From NCBI GenBank assembly GCA_022709465.1, contig JAKLIT010000099.1, positions 1 to 5,060 on the forward strand: DNA of 5,060 bases, read 5' to 3'. A model generated the notes under the pieces. It did not search any database, had not been told where the DNA came from, and saw nothing but the letters and a program-made list of their open reading frames with translations. The DNA is from Candidatus Omnitrophota bacterium. Its GTDB lineage: Bacteria; Omnitrophota; Koll11; Pluralincolimonadales; Pluralincolimonadaceae. The position numbers and the translations under genes were made by a program. Shown piece by piece: positions 4,980-5,060 of the stretch (the stretch's first letter is position 1; each line of letters begins with the position of its first letter).

Positions 4980-5060
4980 TTGGGATTCTCGGTCAGGCCT
5001 GCAAAGAGGTTTACGGGTTCCCTTAAATTACCGGGTGATAAGTCGATCTCGCACAGGGCA
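4980..5060 (+). CDS. aroA: 3-phosphoshikimate 1-carboxyvinyltransferase (EPSP synthase), N-terminal fragment
   Basis: Only the first 27 codons are in the window; the gene continues past the right edge. The translation ends with LKLPGDKSISHRA, the N-terminal signature of EPSP synthase, which transfers enolpyruvate from phosphoenolpyruvate to shikimate 3-phosphate in the chorismate pathway. Lys21, Ser22 and Arg26 correspond to substrate-binding Lys22, Ser23 and Arg27 of the E. coli enzyme; the D-K-S-I-S-H form differs from S-K-S-V-S-N of E. coli and is common in other bacteria. The frame opens after a TAG at 4962; the only plausible start is TTG at 4980, one base after the stop of the coiled-coil gene. 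No good ribosome binding site precedes it, so coupled translation is likely. Identification is strong despite the short fragment; the start is less certain. Confidence 0.88.
   Translation, partial: MGFSVRPAKRFTGSLKLPGDKSISHRA

Overview
The window is a gene-dense stretch of bacterial chromosome with all genes on the + strand. It is moderately GC-rich, yet Ile is mostly encoded by ATA and Arg very often by AGG. The gene set (a zinc-finger IleS, a short YteA-like TraR/DksA protein, LspA, Lgt, RluD) together with this codon bias is reminiscent of uncultivated Gram-negative-type lineages such as Omnitrophota, Elusimicrobiota or the wider PVC group. That placement is inference; no rRNA or other phylogenetic marker is present. 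There is no sign of a phage, transposon, CRISPR array or tRNA.

Region 1 (1-3793) is one tightly packed operon. It runs from the 3' half of ileS (isoleucyl-tRNA synthetase, cut by the left edge) through a TraR/DksA-type C4 zinc-finger protein, lspA (signal peptidase II), lgt (prolipoprotein diacylglyceryl transferase) and an rluD-type 23S pseudouridine synthase. Every junction overlaps by 1 to 25 bases, so translation is probably coupled. Lgt and LspA carry out steps one and two of lipoprotein maturation. IleS and the pseudouridine synthase belong to translation, and the DksA relative suggests transcriptional control. A promoter-like element inside ileS could drive the downstream genes separately.

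Region 2 (3776-4140) is a small transcription unit. A near-consensus sigma70-type promoter (TTGACA, 17 bp, TATATT), whose -35 box lies in the last codons of rluD, precedes a 69-residue two-helix membrane protein of unknown function. A strong Rho-independent terminator closes the unit and probably also ends read-through from the upstream operon.

Region 3 (4140-5060) starts with a second candidate promoter that abuts the terminator U-tract. It is followed by a 255-residue membrane-anchored coiled-coil protein with a conserved-looking C-terminal beta-type domain. One base after its stop, a TTG codon opens the start of aroA (EPSP synthase), recognised from its LPGDKSISHRA motif and cut by the right edge.

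The window is mostly housekeeping, and I see no convincing new system. The most open questions concern the two uncharacterised membrane proteins and the regulatory layout around them.
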